Source of the DNA: Candidatus Sumerlaeota bacterium
GTDB lineage: Bacteria; Sumerlaeota; Sumerlaeia; MWCT01
Reading direction: 5' to 3'
DNA: 13,713 nt
Assembly: GCA_026398545.1 (NCBI GenBank)
Contig: JAPLSR010000271.1
Location: 1-13,713 of the forward strand
Shown: positions 1 through 9,099 of the stretch, piece by piece
How the letters are laid out: every line of letters starts with the position of its first letter
Numbering within the stretch: position 1 is the first letter of the stretch
Translations under genes and position numbers: made by a program
Notes under the pieces: model-generated
What the model was told of the DNA's origin: nothing
Seen by the model: only the letters and a program-made list of their open reading frames with translations
Database searches by the model: none

Positions 1-2
1 TA

Positions 3-3000
3 TATGCCATTCACACCGGTCAACAGGAATTCAGGGCGGCATTCAACCTTGTCAAACTTCTGAACCTGCCCATCGACCTGGAAACTATCCGGAACATGTC
101 GGGGAATTTTCTGCAGCAGGCACAGCAGGCATTTCTTGAGCGTGATATTGAAAAGGCGCATAATTTTGCCACGCAAGCCATAGATGCCTTTCCGGAAAAT
201 TATGATGCCCGATTCATCCTTGGGCAAATCCTGGATAATCTGGGCGATAATGTTGGGGCAGTCCGGGAATTCGAGGAGGCGGCGAAAGGGCATGCGGACG
301 CAAAAGAATATAACCGCACTATCGAGATTTACGAACAATTCCTTCTTAAGAAAGAACCCCGCAACGAAAAATTCCTGAACCGAATCGCCGTGATATATTC
401 CCAGATAGGGGATAATGAGCATGCCATACACTACTATGTTATCATGGCAAGTGAAAATGACTCACGGGGGGAACCTGAAAAAAATGTTGAGTTGTTTAAA
501 CAGATTCTCGCGTTGGACCCTCAGAGGCACGAAGTCCGTTCCCAGCTTGCCAAACTCTATGAATCCGCTGATAATCTTCCCAAGGCTGTTGAACAATACA
601 CGATACTTGCAGACAGCCTCTCCGAAAAGGGGGATTCGGGACAAGTCCTTACTTATCTCGAACGTATCAAGCGGATGGTGCCTGAGAATCTTATGGCACG
701 GCAGAGGCTTGCTGAGACATATGAACAGATTGGCGACCGTGCCATGTCGGAGAAGGAATATCTTGAACTTGGGGAGACGGCGATTGAACAGGATGAGCTT
801 GAAACGGCAGAGAAATTTTACCAGATACTCCTGCAGAAATATCCTGACTCCCTCCTGGCGCACGATGGATTGGTAAATCTTTATGAAAAGATGCAGAACC
901 CTACCGCCTTCAGCCGTGAGTGCATCATTCTGGCTGATATTCTGGAGAGTGCGGGAGACCTGGAGCGCGCCATCTCTATACTTATCAGGGTGAAAAATCA
1001 GAATCCACAAAATGTCGGTTTGAGGGAAAAAATCAAACAGGTTCTCCTCAAGGCGCACCGTAGGAATGAAGCTGTGGTTGAGTCTCTTGATCTGGCAGAT
1101 CTTTACCATGAAGCCGGCGATACTGCCATGATTGAAAAGTGTCTTGAGAGCGTAAAAACCATTGAGCCGGAGAATATAGAGCTGCGCATCAGTGTTGCCT
1201 TGAAATATTACCAGTATGAGATTCCAGCCAAAGCCAGGGAAGAATTCATTGAATTCCTTGACTACCTCATTGATGAGGAGCAATATGAGGCATCTCTTTC
1301 GGTTTGTGAAAAAGCCCTGTCCATTGATGGGCAATATGTTCCCTTCCATGAACGGCGTGTCACGGTTCTGACTCAGCTGGGGCGTAATGAAGAGGCAATT
1401 GAGGTGTACAAATTTATCTATGGTATTTATAAGAATGCTAATAGTAATGACCGGGCTTTGGAAATCCTCGGCGAAGCCCTATCACTTGATGAGAAAAATG
1501 TTTACATCCACAAGGAACTTATCGATATTCATCTTGCACTTGGAAATGTGTCCGGTGCGCTTTCCACCCTTATTTCCCTGAGCCAGATTTACTATGAGAC
1601 CGGCGCTGTGCCCGAGGGCATTGAGACGGCATTAAAGATTATTGGACTCAGTCCCGAGGCTGTTGCAACGCGCGAAAGGCTCGCCTACCTTTATAAGGAG
1701 AATGTAGAATTTGACAAGGCAATTGATGAATACTCGGAAGCAACGGATTATTACATCGGCGTTAATCAGTCCGCCTCGGCAATACGTAACCTGAAGGCAA
1801 TCCTCGAAATTGATGAAAACAATCGGGAAGCCCTCACAAGGCTATCCGAAATCCTCGCCGCCACCGAGTCTTTTGATGTGGCACGCCCTTACTTGATGAA
1901 GGGATTGGAGTTGCTGAAGAGCGGGATGGGAAGCTCGGATGAGGTAGTGGCAGAGTATCGGAGGATTCTGGGAATTCAGGAGGGGCAGATAGCGCTCAAA
2001 GAGGAATTTGTGGGGTATCTAAAAACCCTGGGTCGTAATGAGGAAGCGAGCGGGGTGATAAAGGAACTCGTGGATGCCTACAAATTACAAGGGGATTATA
2101 CAAAGGCAGCCGGGCATCTTAAGGACCTGCACGAATTCACCCCGCAGGATAACAGGATTAAAGCCGAGCTTGCCGATATGTGTATGGTGCTCAATATTCC
2201 GCAGGATGCCGTTAATTATTATGCCGAGGCTGCCCTTGGGTTCCGGGAAGAGGGACGGGAACGGGAGGCTGTGGAAATTTATAGAAAAATCGTCGGTATT
2301 GACCCCAGGGAGGAATCTATAAGAGAAGAACTGGCGCTTCTCTTAGCGGCTCAGGGAGAGGTCAAGGAGGCAATTGAGCATAATCTGTTCCTTGTCAACA
2401 AACACTCGGCGGAAAACCGGGAGGCGGAAAACCTTACCATCTATCAGCGTCTCTTGGCACTCGATGCCGGTCTGCATGACATCCGTGAAAAACTTGCTGC
2501 CGCCTATGAGGCGGCAGGTGAGATTGTCTCTGCCGCAGAGGAGTTGATGACCCTATCCTCGGTGTATGAGAAGGGAGGCGATCTCAAGACAGGCATCATA
2601 CGCGCCTTGCAGGCAAAAAAACTTGTTCCGGAAAATGATGCCGCAATCAGGCATCTCATTACGCTTTATGAGGCATCTGGTGATAAGGAGTCTTTGAGGA
2701 TAGAATATATTGACCTCGGGGACATCTTTTTATCCAGGTCTGAGCCTGGCCAGGCGGAGGAATATTATCGCAAGGCGCAAAAGCTAAAACCGGATGATAT
2801 AAGCACAGGTGAGCTGATCGCCAGATTGAATGAGACGCGGAAGAACTACAAAGCCGCCTGTGAGGAGTACCGCAAAATAGCAAGTCTTTACGAAGAGAAC
2901 GGCAAGCCTGATAAAGCCATACCCTCACTTCGCCGCGTCAAGGCGCTTGAGCCGGATGACTTTGAATGTCGGGAGAGTATTGCAAGGCTTCTGGAAAAGA

Positions 3001-6000
3001 CGCATGAGATTCATGATGCCCTTCGCGAATATTATGAACTCGCCGAGATGAGTTTTAAAAGCAAGTCCCCCGAGCGCGCGATGATTTATTTGAAACAATT
3101 GTCAACCACAGGACCGGATGATTTTGAGATGCGCATGGAGACCGCAAAACTTCTATTCACAAAGAAGAAAAAGCCGGAAGCCATCAGCGAGTTGGTCGAC
3201 CTTTGCGGCGTTCTTTTCAAGGCGGGTCGGTATGGTGAGACTGTGCAGGCGGCTGAACTCGGCATGGAAAAGGATGAGAAAAATTTCGCCCTCAGGGACC
3301 TCAAGATAAATGCCCTCCTTGGAATGGAGATGGTGGCAGAGGCTATTGTGGAATACAGGAAGGCAGTGGACATTGCCTTTGAGAAAAAGGAAATAGAACG
3401 CGCCGAGACTTATCTGAACAATATCCTTGAGCATTTCCCCGAGGATACTGAGACGTTAACCAAGGCGGTGGAATGTGCCCTGAAGCAGAATAAAGAGACC
3501 AGGGCGGCTGAATATCTTAAACGTCTTGTCCATGTCTTTGAAAAGAATAATGATATGCCTCAAGCCATCGAAGCCGCCCAAAAAATTCTCAATATGAACC
3601 CCGATGACATCGATGTCATGAAAAACCTTGCCCGCTTTTATCTCCAGCATGGTGAGGAAAAAGAGGCACTCGGGGTTTTTGAAGACATTGCCTACTATTT
3701 TTCCAGACACGGAGATTTCGCCGAGGCATGCAATTATCTCTCGCGGATACTGGAGTATGATAGCGAGTCCATTTCAACTGTCCGAAAGCTGGCAAATCTG
3801 ATTTGTAAAAATGAAAATCTTAGTAAGGCACGTCCCCATTTCGTTAAGCTCCTCGACCTGTGCAAGGTCCACTGCAAGCCGGAAGAGACTATCAGCGAAT
3901 TTGAAACTGTTTTGAAAATTGATGGCACTAATGCCGCGCTTCACCTTGATTACGCACGCTTCCTCAGGGAGTCACAACAGCCCCAAAAGGCAAAGATTCA
4001 ATATCAGGAAGCGGGAAGGCTCCTGTATGAAGATTCACGGACACGGGCGGAAGCTGTGGACGTCCTTATTGAACTTCTTGAGCTCACACCGGAGGATGCG
4101 GAGCTATTAACAAAGATTGCAGCCTTGTATGCGGAGACGGAACGTCCGGAGGATGCCTACCGGTATTATATTCTTTGTGCCAATCTCCATCTCCAGAAAA
4201 ACCAGACAGATGAGGCGCTCCGGCAGTTCCTCTCAGCCCTTTCATTGAAGCCTGAGGAGACGTCTCTGATTTCCCAACTCGCACAGCTATATGAACAGAC
4301 GGGGCAAAAAGACGAGGCGGTGCGGAAATATCTTGACCTTGCAAATCTTAACACTAAGCGAAACAAGTCTGCGGAAAATATTGAACTCTATGAAAAGATT
4401 CTAACGCTGGATGGGGGAAATAGTGAGGTGCGTCAGAATCTCGCCAGACTTTATCAAAAGCAGGGAGAAATTGAAAAGGCAACGACTCACTATATCCAGC
4501 TTGGCAGGCAGTACGAAGCCGTTAATGAGCCTGAGCAGGCGCTCTCAATTTATAAACACGTCAGAAAGATTTATCCGGAAAATGAGGAAAGCCGCAACAG
4601 GATTGCGGAGATATTCCTTGCTGCCGGAAAGCGAGATGAGGCAAGGCAGGAACTCCGTGAACTTGTCAATATCCAGATGAAAAGCAAGAAAATTGAGAAC
4701 GCTGAGCGTTACTTGCTGCGTATGAAGGAGATTGACCCTGATGATATCAAGGTTGGTGAGGAACTGGCGCGTCTTTACGAAAAAAAAGGTGATATACATT
4801 CAGCCGTTTCCGAATACAGCAATGTGATCGATATCTATGTTCGCAAGGAAGATTATCAAAAGGCTATCCAGACCCTCCAGTATGCAAAGGCTCTCTCCCC
4901 GGATAATACTGCCCTGCATGAGAAGCTGTTTGAGCTGTATAAACTGACCGGTTCAAAGAAGGAACTCGTCAAAGAGGGTATGGATCTGGCAACCATTTAT
5001 TTCAATGCGGATAATAAAACCGATGCGGTTCGTATCTGCAAAGCCATCTCAAGCCTTGACCCTGCCGATGTCAAAATCCGCTTGAAGGTTGCCTTATTCC
5101 TCGATGAGCACAAGTTGCGCAACCAGGCTCTGGAGGAATACCAGCTTATCGTTCATCATCTCCTCCATGTGAGGAATTATGACGAGGCGCTCCGTGTGTG
5201 CGATATGGCGCTGGAGAAATCCCCTGACTATATTCCGCTGATTCAGAGTAAAATTGATGCGTATTCTGGCAAGGATGACAGGCAGGCAGTGGTGGACCTT
5301 TATATGCGGCTGGCGGAAATTCACAGCACGAGAGAACATTGGAATGAACAGGAAGAGGCATATCGTAGAGCTATTGACATCCTTCCCGAATTTATTCCAG
5401 CCCATGAAGGATTAATCAACGTGTTGACTCGTTTCGGTCATATTGAGAAGGTTGTAGGAGAACTCCTTGTCCTGAGCGGAATCCACAAGGCTAATAGCAA
5501 TCCGACCGGTGCCATATCCTGCCATCAGGAGATACTCAGACTCCAGCCGGACAATCTCGACGTGAGAGATGGTCTGGCAACACTTTACAGGGTGCAGGGG
5601 AATTCGGAGGGTGCCATCAAGGAATATTTCACCCTCGCGGAGATGATGGAACAAAAAAATGATTACGGCAAGGCTCAACGCTATTATGATGATATCATTG
5701 CTATAGATAAGATGAATGTTGAAGCCCTGCGCGCGCTCATCCATATCTCAGAAAAACAGGGACTTACAGAGCCGTTCATTGTGTATTCCCAGACGCTTGC
5801 GGCGCATTTTGAATCCATGCAGGCATTCGCCGATGCCATCCCTCTTTATCAGGGTATTATCCGCGTTAAGGAGAGTTATCTTTCCGCCTACCAGAAACTT
5901 GCGGCATGTCTTGAGAGGATAGGCAATGTTGAAGAGGCACTATCGATTTACAATTCGCTTGCCCGGCAATATCAGAATCACGGGGCGTTCATGGCTGCCA

Positions 6001-8984
6001 TTCAGCAGCTGGAGGTGGTGGAAAAATATCACCCTGACGACCCCGAAAATCTTCAGCTCCTTGCAACATTGCATCTGAAGTTGAACCATCCCGACCAGAT
6101 AATACATTATTTCACCCGGGCAGTTGAAAATCTTCAATTGCTTGATAATCTGACCGTTGCCCTGGACCTTGTACGACAGATGATTAGTGTTCGTCCAGAG
6201 CGTCTGGATTCTCATCGTCTCCTTGCCCAGGTTCTGGAGAGCGCTGGTCAGAGAGAGGAGGCGGCTGCCACATATGCCAATATTGCTTCACTTCTGGACG
6301 GCCAGAATAAAGTTAGCGAGGCTTTAGAGGCGCGTGCCACAGCCCTCCGACTCTCTCCTGAGTTGATTGAGGAGCGTGAGAAATATGCCCATGGTCTCAG
6401 GGATACCGGGCGCTCTGATGAGGCACTTCAACAATGCCTGCAGCTTGCCGATGAATATATCTCCAGTGGGAACTATGATAAGGCTTACCTGTGGGCTCAG
6501 CAGGCACTGGTCCTTGATGAATCCAATCCCGATGTTCACCATAAACTGAAATATATAAATACCAGAACGGAGAAAATTCCCGAATCAATTGCTGAAATCA
6601 CATGGCTCGCCCGTTATTATATAGAACAAAATGCGCATCGGAATTCAGAGGAGCTCCTGAATGAGGGACTAAAACTCGACCCGAGTAATCTCCCCCTGAG
6701 GGAAACCCTTGTTTCACTTTATAAGAAGATGTCACAACCTGAAAAAGCCACGGAGCAACTTTTGAAGATTACTGAGCTTGTTTTGTTCAAGGGAGATATT
6801 GCACGGGCAATAGCAAGCCTTGAAGAAGCCAGGGCAATGGCTGGAGAGAATGTTGAAATTCGAAAAACACTCGCCGGACTATATAACCGCAATAATGAGC
6901 CGAAGAAGGCGAGAGAGGAAGAGATTTCAGTAATTGAGATCTGTCTTGACCAAGGACTTATTGAAGATGCGCACCGAATCAGTGAAACTATTATGGAGAC
7001 CGAGCCCAAAAACTGTGACCTGCGTGAACACATTGCTGAAATCTTTCTGCTTCATGATATCCCTGAACTGGCAACAAAACAATATCTTGAAATCTCCACC
7101 CTTAAAAAGACGGAAGGGCATTATGACACTGTGATAGAATACGCGGACAAGTGCCTGAAATTGTCCCCCAAGAGTAAGGAGGCGCGGGAGAATAGGGTGG
7201 AATCCCTTATGAAGCTCAACCGAAGGGATGAGGCTTATCGGGAGTTCCTTATCCTCACGGACCTCTATACCGAATATGGCTTATTGGAAAAGGCGCGAGA
7301 CGCCTATTGTGAGATGGCAAGATTGGTACCCGATGACCCTCTTCCTCTTCAGAAGCTCGTTACAATCTATGCCCTTGTTAATAACAAGGAAGAGCAGATA
7401 GCCGCACTCCGGGCTCTGGCAGAACTCTATGTGAGAAAGGAATGTATCGAGGATGCTGTGAGTGCCTATAAATCCATACTTGCCATACGACCGGATGATA
7501 CCCGTGCCCGCCTGCGCTATATTGACCTTTATTCCAGAATCGGACCGGAGCTTGACCTTGTTGCAGATTATCTCAAACTCATTGATATATTTGTCAAACA
7601 TGGCGACATGGCTGAGGCAACGAGGTATTTTGACAAACTTTCTGTTATCCTTCCCGATGACCCGGGTATCAAAGAGAAATTCATCCAGTTTCTGATTAAC
7701 AATAAGGATTATCCGCGTGCCTTCAAAGAAATGCTTGACGTTGCCAATATCTACACGGAGAATGCCCAGTTTAAAAAGGCTATCAACATCCTCGGACAGG
7801 CAGTCCGGATTGCCCCGGATGACGCTGAAGTCCATCTCAGCCTTGCCGAGACATATGTGCGGATGAATGCCAAGGGCATGGCTGTCCAGGAATATATTAA
7901 AACTACCGAACTGTATGATAAGGAGGGGCTGGAGGAGAAAGCCATTGATGTGTATGAGAAAATCCTTAGTATTGACCCCCAGAACCTGGAAGCCCACAGG
8001 AGTATGATTGAGCGCCTGAGCAAGGTGGGTCGGACAGGAGAGACAATTGAATGGGAGAAGAAACTCGCAGACCTGTATATCCAACACGGCCTTCTTGACC
8101 TGGCAGAAAATCTCTACCGCGACATCCTGTTTATAGATCCGGAAAATGTTGAAGTGTGGAACTTCCTCATCCAGACCCATCTCCAGATTGGTCTCGATGG
8201 TGACCTTATTGATGATTACATTGCACTGGGCAACCTTTATTATTCAAAAGGTATGCTCAAGGATGCCCTTCAGCAGTATAAAAAGGTCATTGATGCCAGC
8301 CCATTCAATATCGACGCGCGCCGGAAATATATTGAGACCTACCTCCAGATAGGTCTGGAACATGACTTGATAGATGATTATCTTGAACTGGCGGATGTCC
8401 TCGTGCAAAAGGGCGAGGTGAATGAGGCCATCAGTATCTATTCCCATGTTATGTCACTCGACCCTGAAAACAAGAAGGCTTTAACAAAACTCTCCGTGAC
8501 AAGGACACAATACAAGGCACCAGAAATGGAAGGAGTGAAGGGAGAAAGGACCGAAGAAGAAGTCGGCATCAGGGAAATGCCTCAAGAGGCCGCTGAGCCT
8601 GCTCCTCAATACACACAGCCCTCCTCCCAGGATGCCATTGATAATTATAAAAATATTCTCAGTGTGAATCCTTCCAATGCCAATGTGCGATGCAAACTTG
8701 CTGAAATCTATATCCAGCTAAACCGGGTCGATGACGCCCTCGCCGAATGGGAAAAGGCAAGTGAGACCTTCATCTTCAAGGGAGAGCTGGATAAGGGAAT
8801 CATGTTGTGCGAAAAGATTCTTAAGAAAAGACCCTCAGATGCGAAAGCCCGCGAACATCTTTCCAAGGCGATGCTTCAGAAGGATTACTTCAAAGCCATA
8901 GACAGCGCCATCTCCTCTTACACAGATTCCTCTGAAAGACCGCCCGGCGGCGAGCCCTCCGGCGGACCCACAACAGGAACTTGA
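3..8984 (+). CDS. Giant TPR-like alpha-solenoid protein, 5' partial
   Basis: This is a protein of at least 2993 residues, probably a protein-protein interaction scaffold; partner and function are unknown. No enzyme domain is visible. The frame is open leftward from the ATG at 96 through 31 sense codons to the window edge, and that ATG lacks a convincing Shine-Dalgarno, so the true N-terminus (and any signal or anchor) lies outside. Numbering from that ATG, residues 1-31 look like an ordinary TPR. Residues 32-2787 are 51 complete repeats of about 54 residues with TPR hallmarks (Pro after helix C, Ala-x2-Tyr-x3-Gly, then Ala-x3-Tyr). Residues 2788-2803 start a 52nd unit, about 2804-2845 are a charged linker, about 2846-2943 hold two more units, and the last ~20 residues are Pro/Gly/Ser/Thr-rich. 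No transmembrane segment is evident. The stop is TGA. It converges on the minus-strand operon. TPR-type fold is secure; role is not. Confidence 0.93.
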   Translation, partial: YAIHTGQQEFRAAFNLVKLLNLPIDLETIRNMSGNFLQQAQQAFLERDIEKAHNFATQAIDAFPENYDARFILGQILDNLGDNVGAVREFEEAAKGHADAKEYNRTIEIYEQFLLKKEPRNEKFLNRIAVIYSQIGDNEHAIHYYVIMASENDSRGEPEKNVELFKQILALDPQRHEVRSQLAKLYESADNLPKAVEQYTILADSLSEKGDSGQVLTYLERIKRMVPENLMARQRLAETYEQIGDRAMSEKEYLELGETAIEQDELETAEKFYQILLQKYPDSLLAHDGLVNLYEKMQNPTAFSRECIILADILESAGDLERAISILIRVKNQNPQNVGLREKIKQVLLKAHRRNEAVVESLDLADLYHEAGDTAMIEKCLESVKTIEPENIELRISVALKYYQYEIPAKAREEFIEFLDYLIDEEQYEASLSVCEKALSIDGQYVPFHERRVTVLTQLGRNEEAIEVYKFIYGIYKNANSNDRALEILGEALSLDEKNVYIHKELIDIHLALGNVSGALSTLISLSQIYYETGAVPEGIETALKIIGLSPEAVATRERLAYLYKENVEFDKAIDEYSEATDYYIGVNQSASAIRNLKAILEIDENNREALTRLSEILAATESFDVARPYLMKGLELLKSGMGSSDEVVAEYRRILGIQEGQIALKEEFVGYLKTLGRNEEASGVIKELVDAYKLQGDYTKAAGHLKDLHEFTPQDNRIKAELADMCMVLNIPQDAVNYYAEAALGFREEGREREAVEIYRKIVGIDPREESIREELALLLAAQGEVKEAIEHNLFLVNKHSAENREAENLTIYQRLLALDAGLHDIREKLAAAYEAAGEIVSAAEELMTLSSVYEKGGDLKTGIIRALQAKKLVPENDAAIRHLITLYEASGDKESLRIEYIDLGDIFLSRSEPGQAEEYYRKAQKLKPDDISTGELIARLNETRKNYKAACEEYRKIASLYEENGKPDKAIPSLRRVKALEPDDFECRESIARLLEKTHEIHDALREYYELAEMSFKSKSPERAMIYLKQLSTTGPDDFEMRMETAKLLFTKKKKPEAISELVDLCGVLFKAGRYGETVQAAELGMEKDEKNFALRDLKINALLGMEMVAEAIVEYRKAVDIAFEKKEIERAETYLNNILEHFPEDTETLTKAVECALKQNKETRAAEYLKRLVHVFEKNNDMPQAIEAAQKILNMNPDDIDVMKNLARFYLQHGEEKEALGVFEDIAYYFSRHGDFAEACNYLSRILEYDSESISTVRKLANLICKNENLSKARPHFVKLLDLCKVHCKPEETISEFETVLKIDGTNAALHLDYARFLRESQQPQKAKIQYQEAGRLLYEDSRTRAEAVDVLIELLELTPEDAELLTKIAALYAETERPEDAYRYYILCANLHLQKNQTDEALRQFLSALSLKPEETSLISQLAQLYEQTGQKDEAVRKYLDLANLNTKRNKSAENIELYEKILTLDGGNSEVRQNLARLYQKQGEIEKATTHYIQLGRQYEAVNEPEQALSIYKHVRKIYPENEESRNRIAEIFLAAGKRDEARQELRELVNIQMKSKKIENAERYLLRMKEIDPDDIKVGEELARLYEKKGDIHSAVSEYSNVIDIYVRKEDYQKAIQTLQYAKALSPDNTALHEKLFELYKLTGSKKELVKEGMDLATIYFNADNKTDAVRICKAISSLDPADVKIRLKVALFLDEHKLRNQALEEYQLIVHHLLHVRNYDEALRVCDMALEKSPDYIPLIQSKIDAYSGKDDRQAVVDLYMRLAEIHSTREHWNEQEEAYRRAIDILPEFIPAHEGLINVLTRFGHIEKVVGELLVLSGIHKANSNPTGAISCHQEILRLQPDNLDVRDGLATLYRVQGNSEGAIKEYFTLAEMMEQKNDYGKAQRYYDDIIAIDKMNVEALRALIHISEKQGLTEPFIVYSQTLAAHFESMQAFADAIPLYQGIIRVKESYLSAYQKLAACLERIGNVEEALSIYNSLARQYQNHGAFMAAIQQLEVVEKYHPDDPENLQLLATLHLKLNHPDQIIHYFTRAVENLQLLDNLTVALDLVRQMISVRPERLDSHRLLAQVLESAGQREEAAATYANIASLLDGQNKVSEALEARATALRLSPELIEEREKYAHGLRDTGRSDEALQQCLQLADEYISSGNYDKAYLWAQQALVLDESNPDVHHKLKYINTRTEKIPESIAEITWLARYYIEQNAHRNSEELLNEGLKLDPSNLPLRETLVSLYKKMSQPEKATEQLLKITELVLFKGDIARAIASLEEARAMAGENVEIRKTLAGLYNRNNEPKKAREEEISVIEICLDQGLIEDAHRISETIMETEPKNCDLREHIAEIFLLHDIPELATKQYLEISTLKKTEGHYDTVIEYADKCLKLSPKSKEARENRVESLMKLNRRDEAYREFLILTDLYTEYGLLEKARDAYCEMARLVPDDPLPLQKLVTIYALVNNKEEQIAALRALAELYVRKECIEDAVSAYKSILAIRPDDTRARLRYIDLYSRIGPELDLVADYLKLIDIFVKHGDMAEATRYFDKLSVILPDDPGIKEKFIQFLINNKDYPRAFKEMLDVANIYTENAQFKKAINILGQAVRIAPDDAEVHLSLAETYVRMNAKGMAVQEYIKTTELYDKEGLEEKAIDVYEKILSIDPQNLEAHRSMIERLSKVGRTGETIEWEKKLADLYIQHGLLDLAENLYRDILFIDPENVEVWNFLIQTHLQIGLDGDLIDDYIALGNLYYSKGMLKDALQQYKKVIDASPFNIDARRKYIETYLQIGLEHDLIDDYLELADVLVQKGEVNEAISIYSHVMSLDPENKKALTKLSVTRTQYKAPEMEGVKGERTEEEVGIREMPQEAAEPAPQYTQPSSQDAIDNYKNILSVNPSNANVRCKLAEIYIQLNRVDDALAEWEKASETFIFKGELDKGIMLCEKILKKRPSDAKAREHLSKAMLQKDYFKAIDSAISSYTDSSERPPGGEPSGGPTTGT
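189..8456 (+). repeat. Coding array of 51 complete 54-residue (162-bp) repeats
   Basis: Anchors of the form L/I-x-P-x-D/N recur at residue 32 and then every 54 residues up to 2788 (numbered from the ATG at 96). Of 51 intervals, 49 measure exactly 54 residues and two measure 55 (units starting at residues 572 and 1275). Consensus columns in a unit are L/I1, P3, D/N5, R/H9, L/I12, A13, Y16, G20, A25, Y29, L/I32, A33, Y/F36, G40, A45, Y49 and L/I53. A13/Y16/G20 recur as A33/Y36/G40, and A25/Y29 as A45/Y49, both shifted by 20. The unit is therefore a 34-residue TPR plus a 20-residue half-unit. I saw no long identical nucleotide stretches between units, so the array is old and holds its length under selection. 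Confidence 0.93.
8505..8630 (+). other. Low-complexity charged linker interrupting the solenoid
   Basis: About 42 residues (2804-2845 from the ATG at 96) are rich in Glu, Pro, Gln, Lys and Ser, with no TPR columns. They follow the Pro anchor of unit 52 and precede the final two repeats. The composition suggests a flexible disordered hinge, and disorder is inferred from composition alone. The boundaries are approximate. Confidence 0.7.
8631..8930 (+). repeat. C-terminal pair of 54-residue TPR-like units after the linker
   Basis: After the linker a helix leads to an anchor at nt 8664 (V-N-P-S-N) and a second anchor exactly 54 residues later at nt 8826 (K-R-P-S-D). The intervening unit has the same columns as the main array (Leu-Ala-x2-Tyr, Ala25, Phe36, Gly40). 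A last helix pair follows, then the Pro/Gly-rich tail. This looks like a small separate module of the same family, flexibly attached. Confidence 0.8.
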
Positions 8985-9041
8985 GTTTTATATCCAGAAT
9001 TCACGAGGCGCTCATAAGCCTTAATGTTACGGGTATGTTTT

Positions 9042-9075
9042 GTCGCCGACGCTCCATAGCTTTGGCGACGGAGCG
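9042..9075. repeat. Two interlocked inverted repeats in the convergent intergenic gap
   Basis: The 115-bp gap between the TPR gene (stop 8984) and the minus-strand gene ending at 9100 holds GTCGCC (9042-9047), CGCTCC (9050-9055), GGCGAC (9064-9069) and GGAGCG (9070-9075). The first pairs with the third and the second with the fourth, each with 6 perfect bp, in crossed order. Either two mutually exclusive hairpins or a pseudoknot-like fold could form. No U-tract follows on either strand, so it is not a textbook intrinsic terminator, although its place suits a bidirectional 3'-end structure. It could also be a copy of a dispersed GC-rich palindromic repeat. The rest of the gap holds nothing I recognise. 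Confidence 0.5.
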
Positions 9076-9099
9076 AGGCGTTATCTGCGGTATGAATGC

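Noticed and set aside
96..98. ATG at 96 as the true start of the giant gene
   Set aside because: The frame is open for 31 codons to the window edge with protein-like content, and no good Shine-Dalgarno precedes the ATG.
462..1349. Antisense open frame of 295 codons inside the giant gene
   Set aside because: It lies opposite a clearly coding TPR region, has no recognisable domain, and is explained by codon bias of the sense strand.
7281..8180. Antisense open frame of 299 codons inside the giant gene
   Set aside because: Same situation: it mirrors conserved repeat units, and its predicted protein looks random.
189..8456. 162-bp periodicity as a DNA satellite or CRISPR-like repeat
   Set aside because: The period is seen in the protein, not as conserved nucleotide blocks, and the frame is open throughout.
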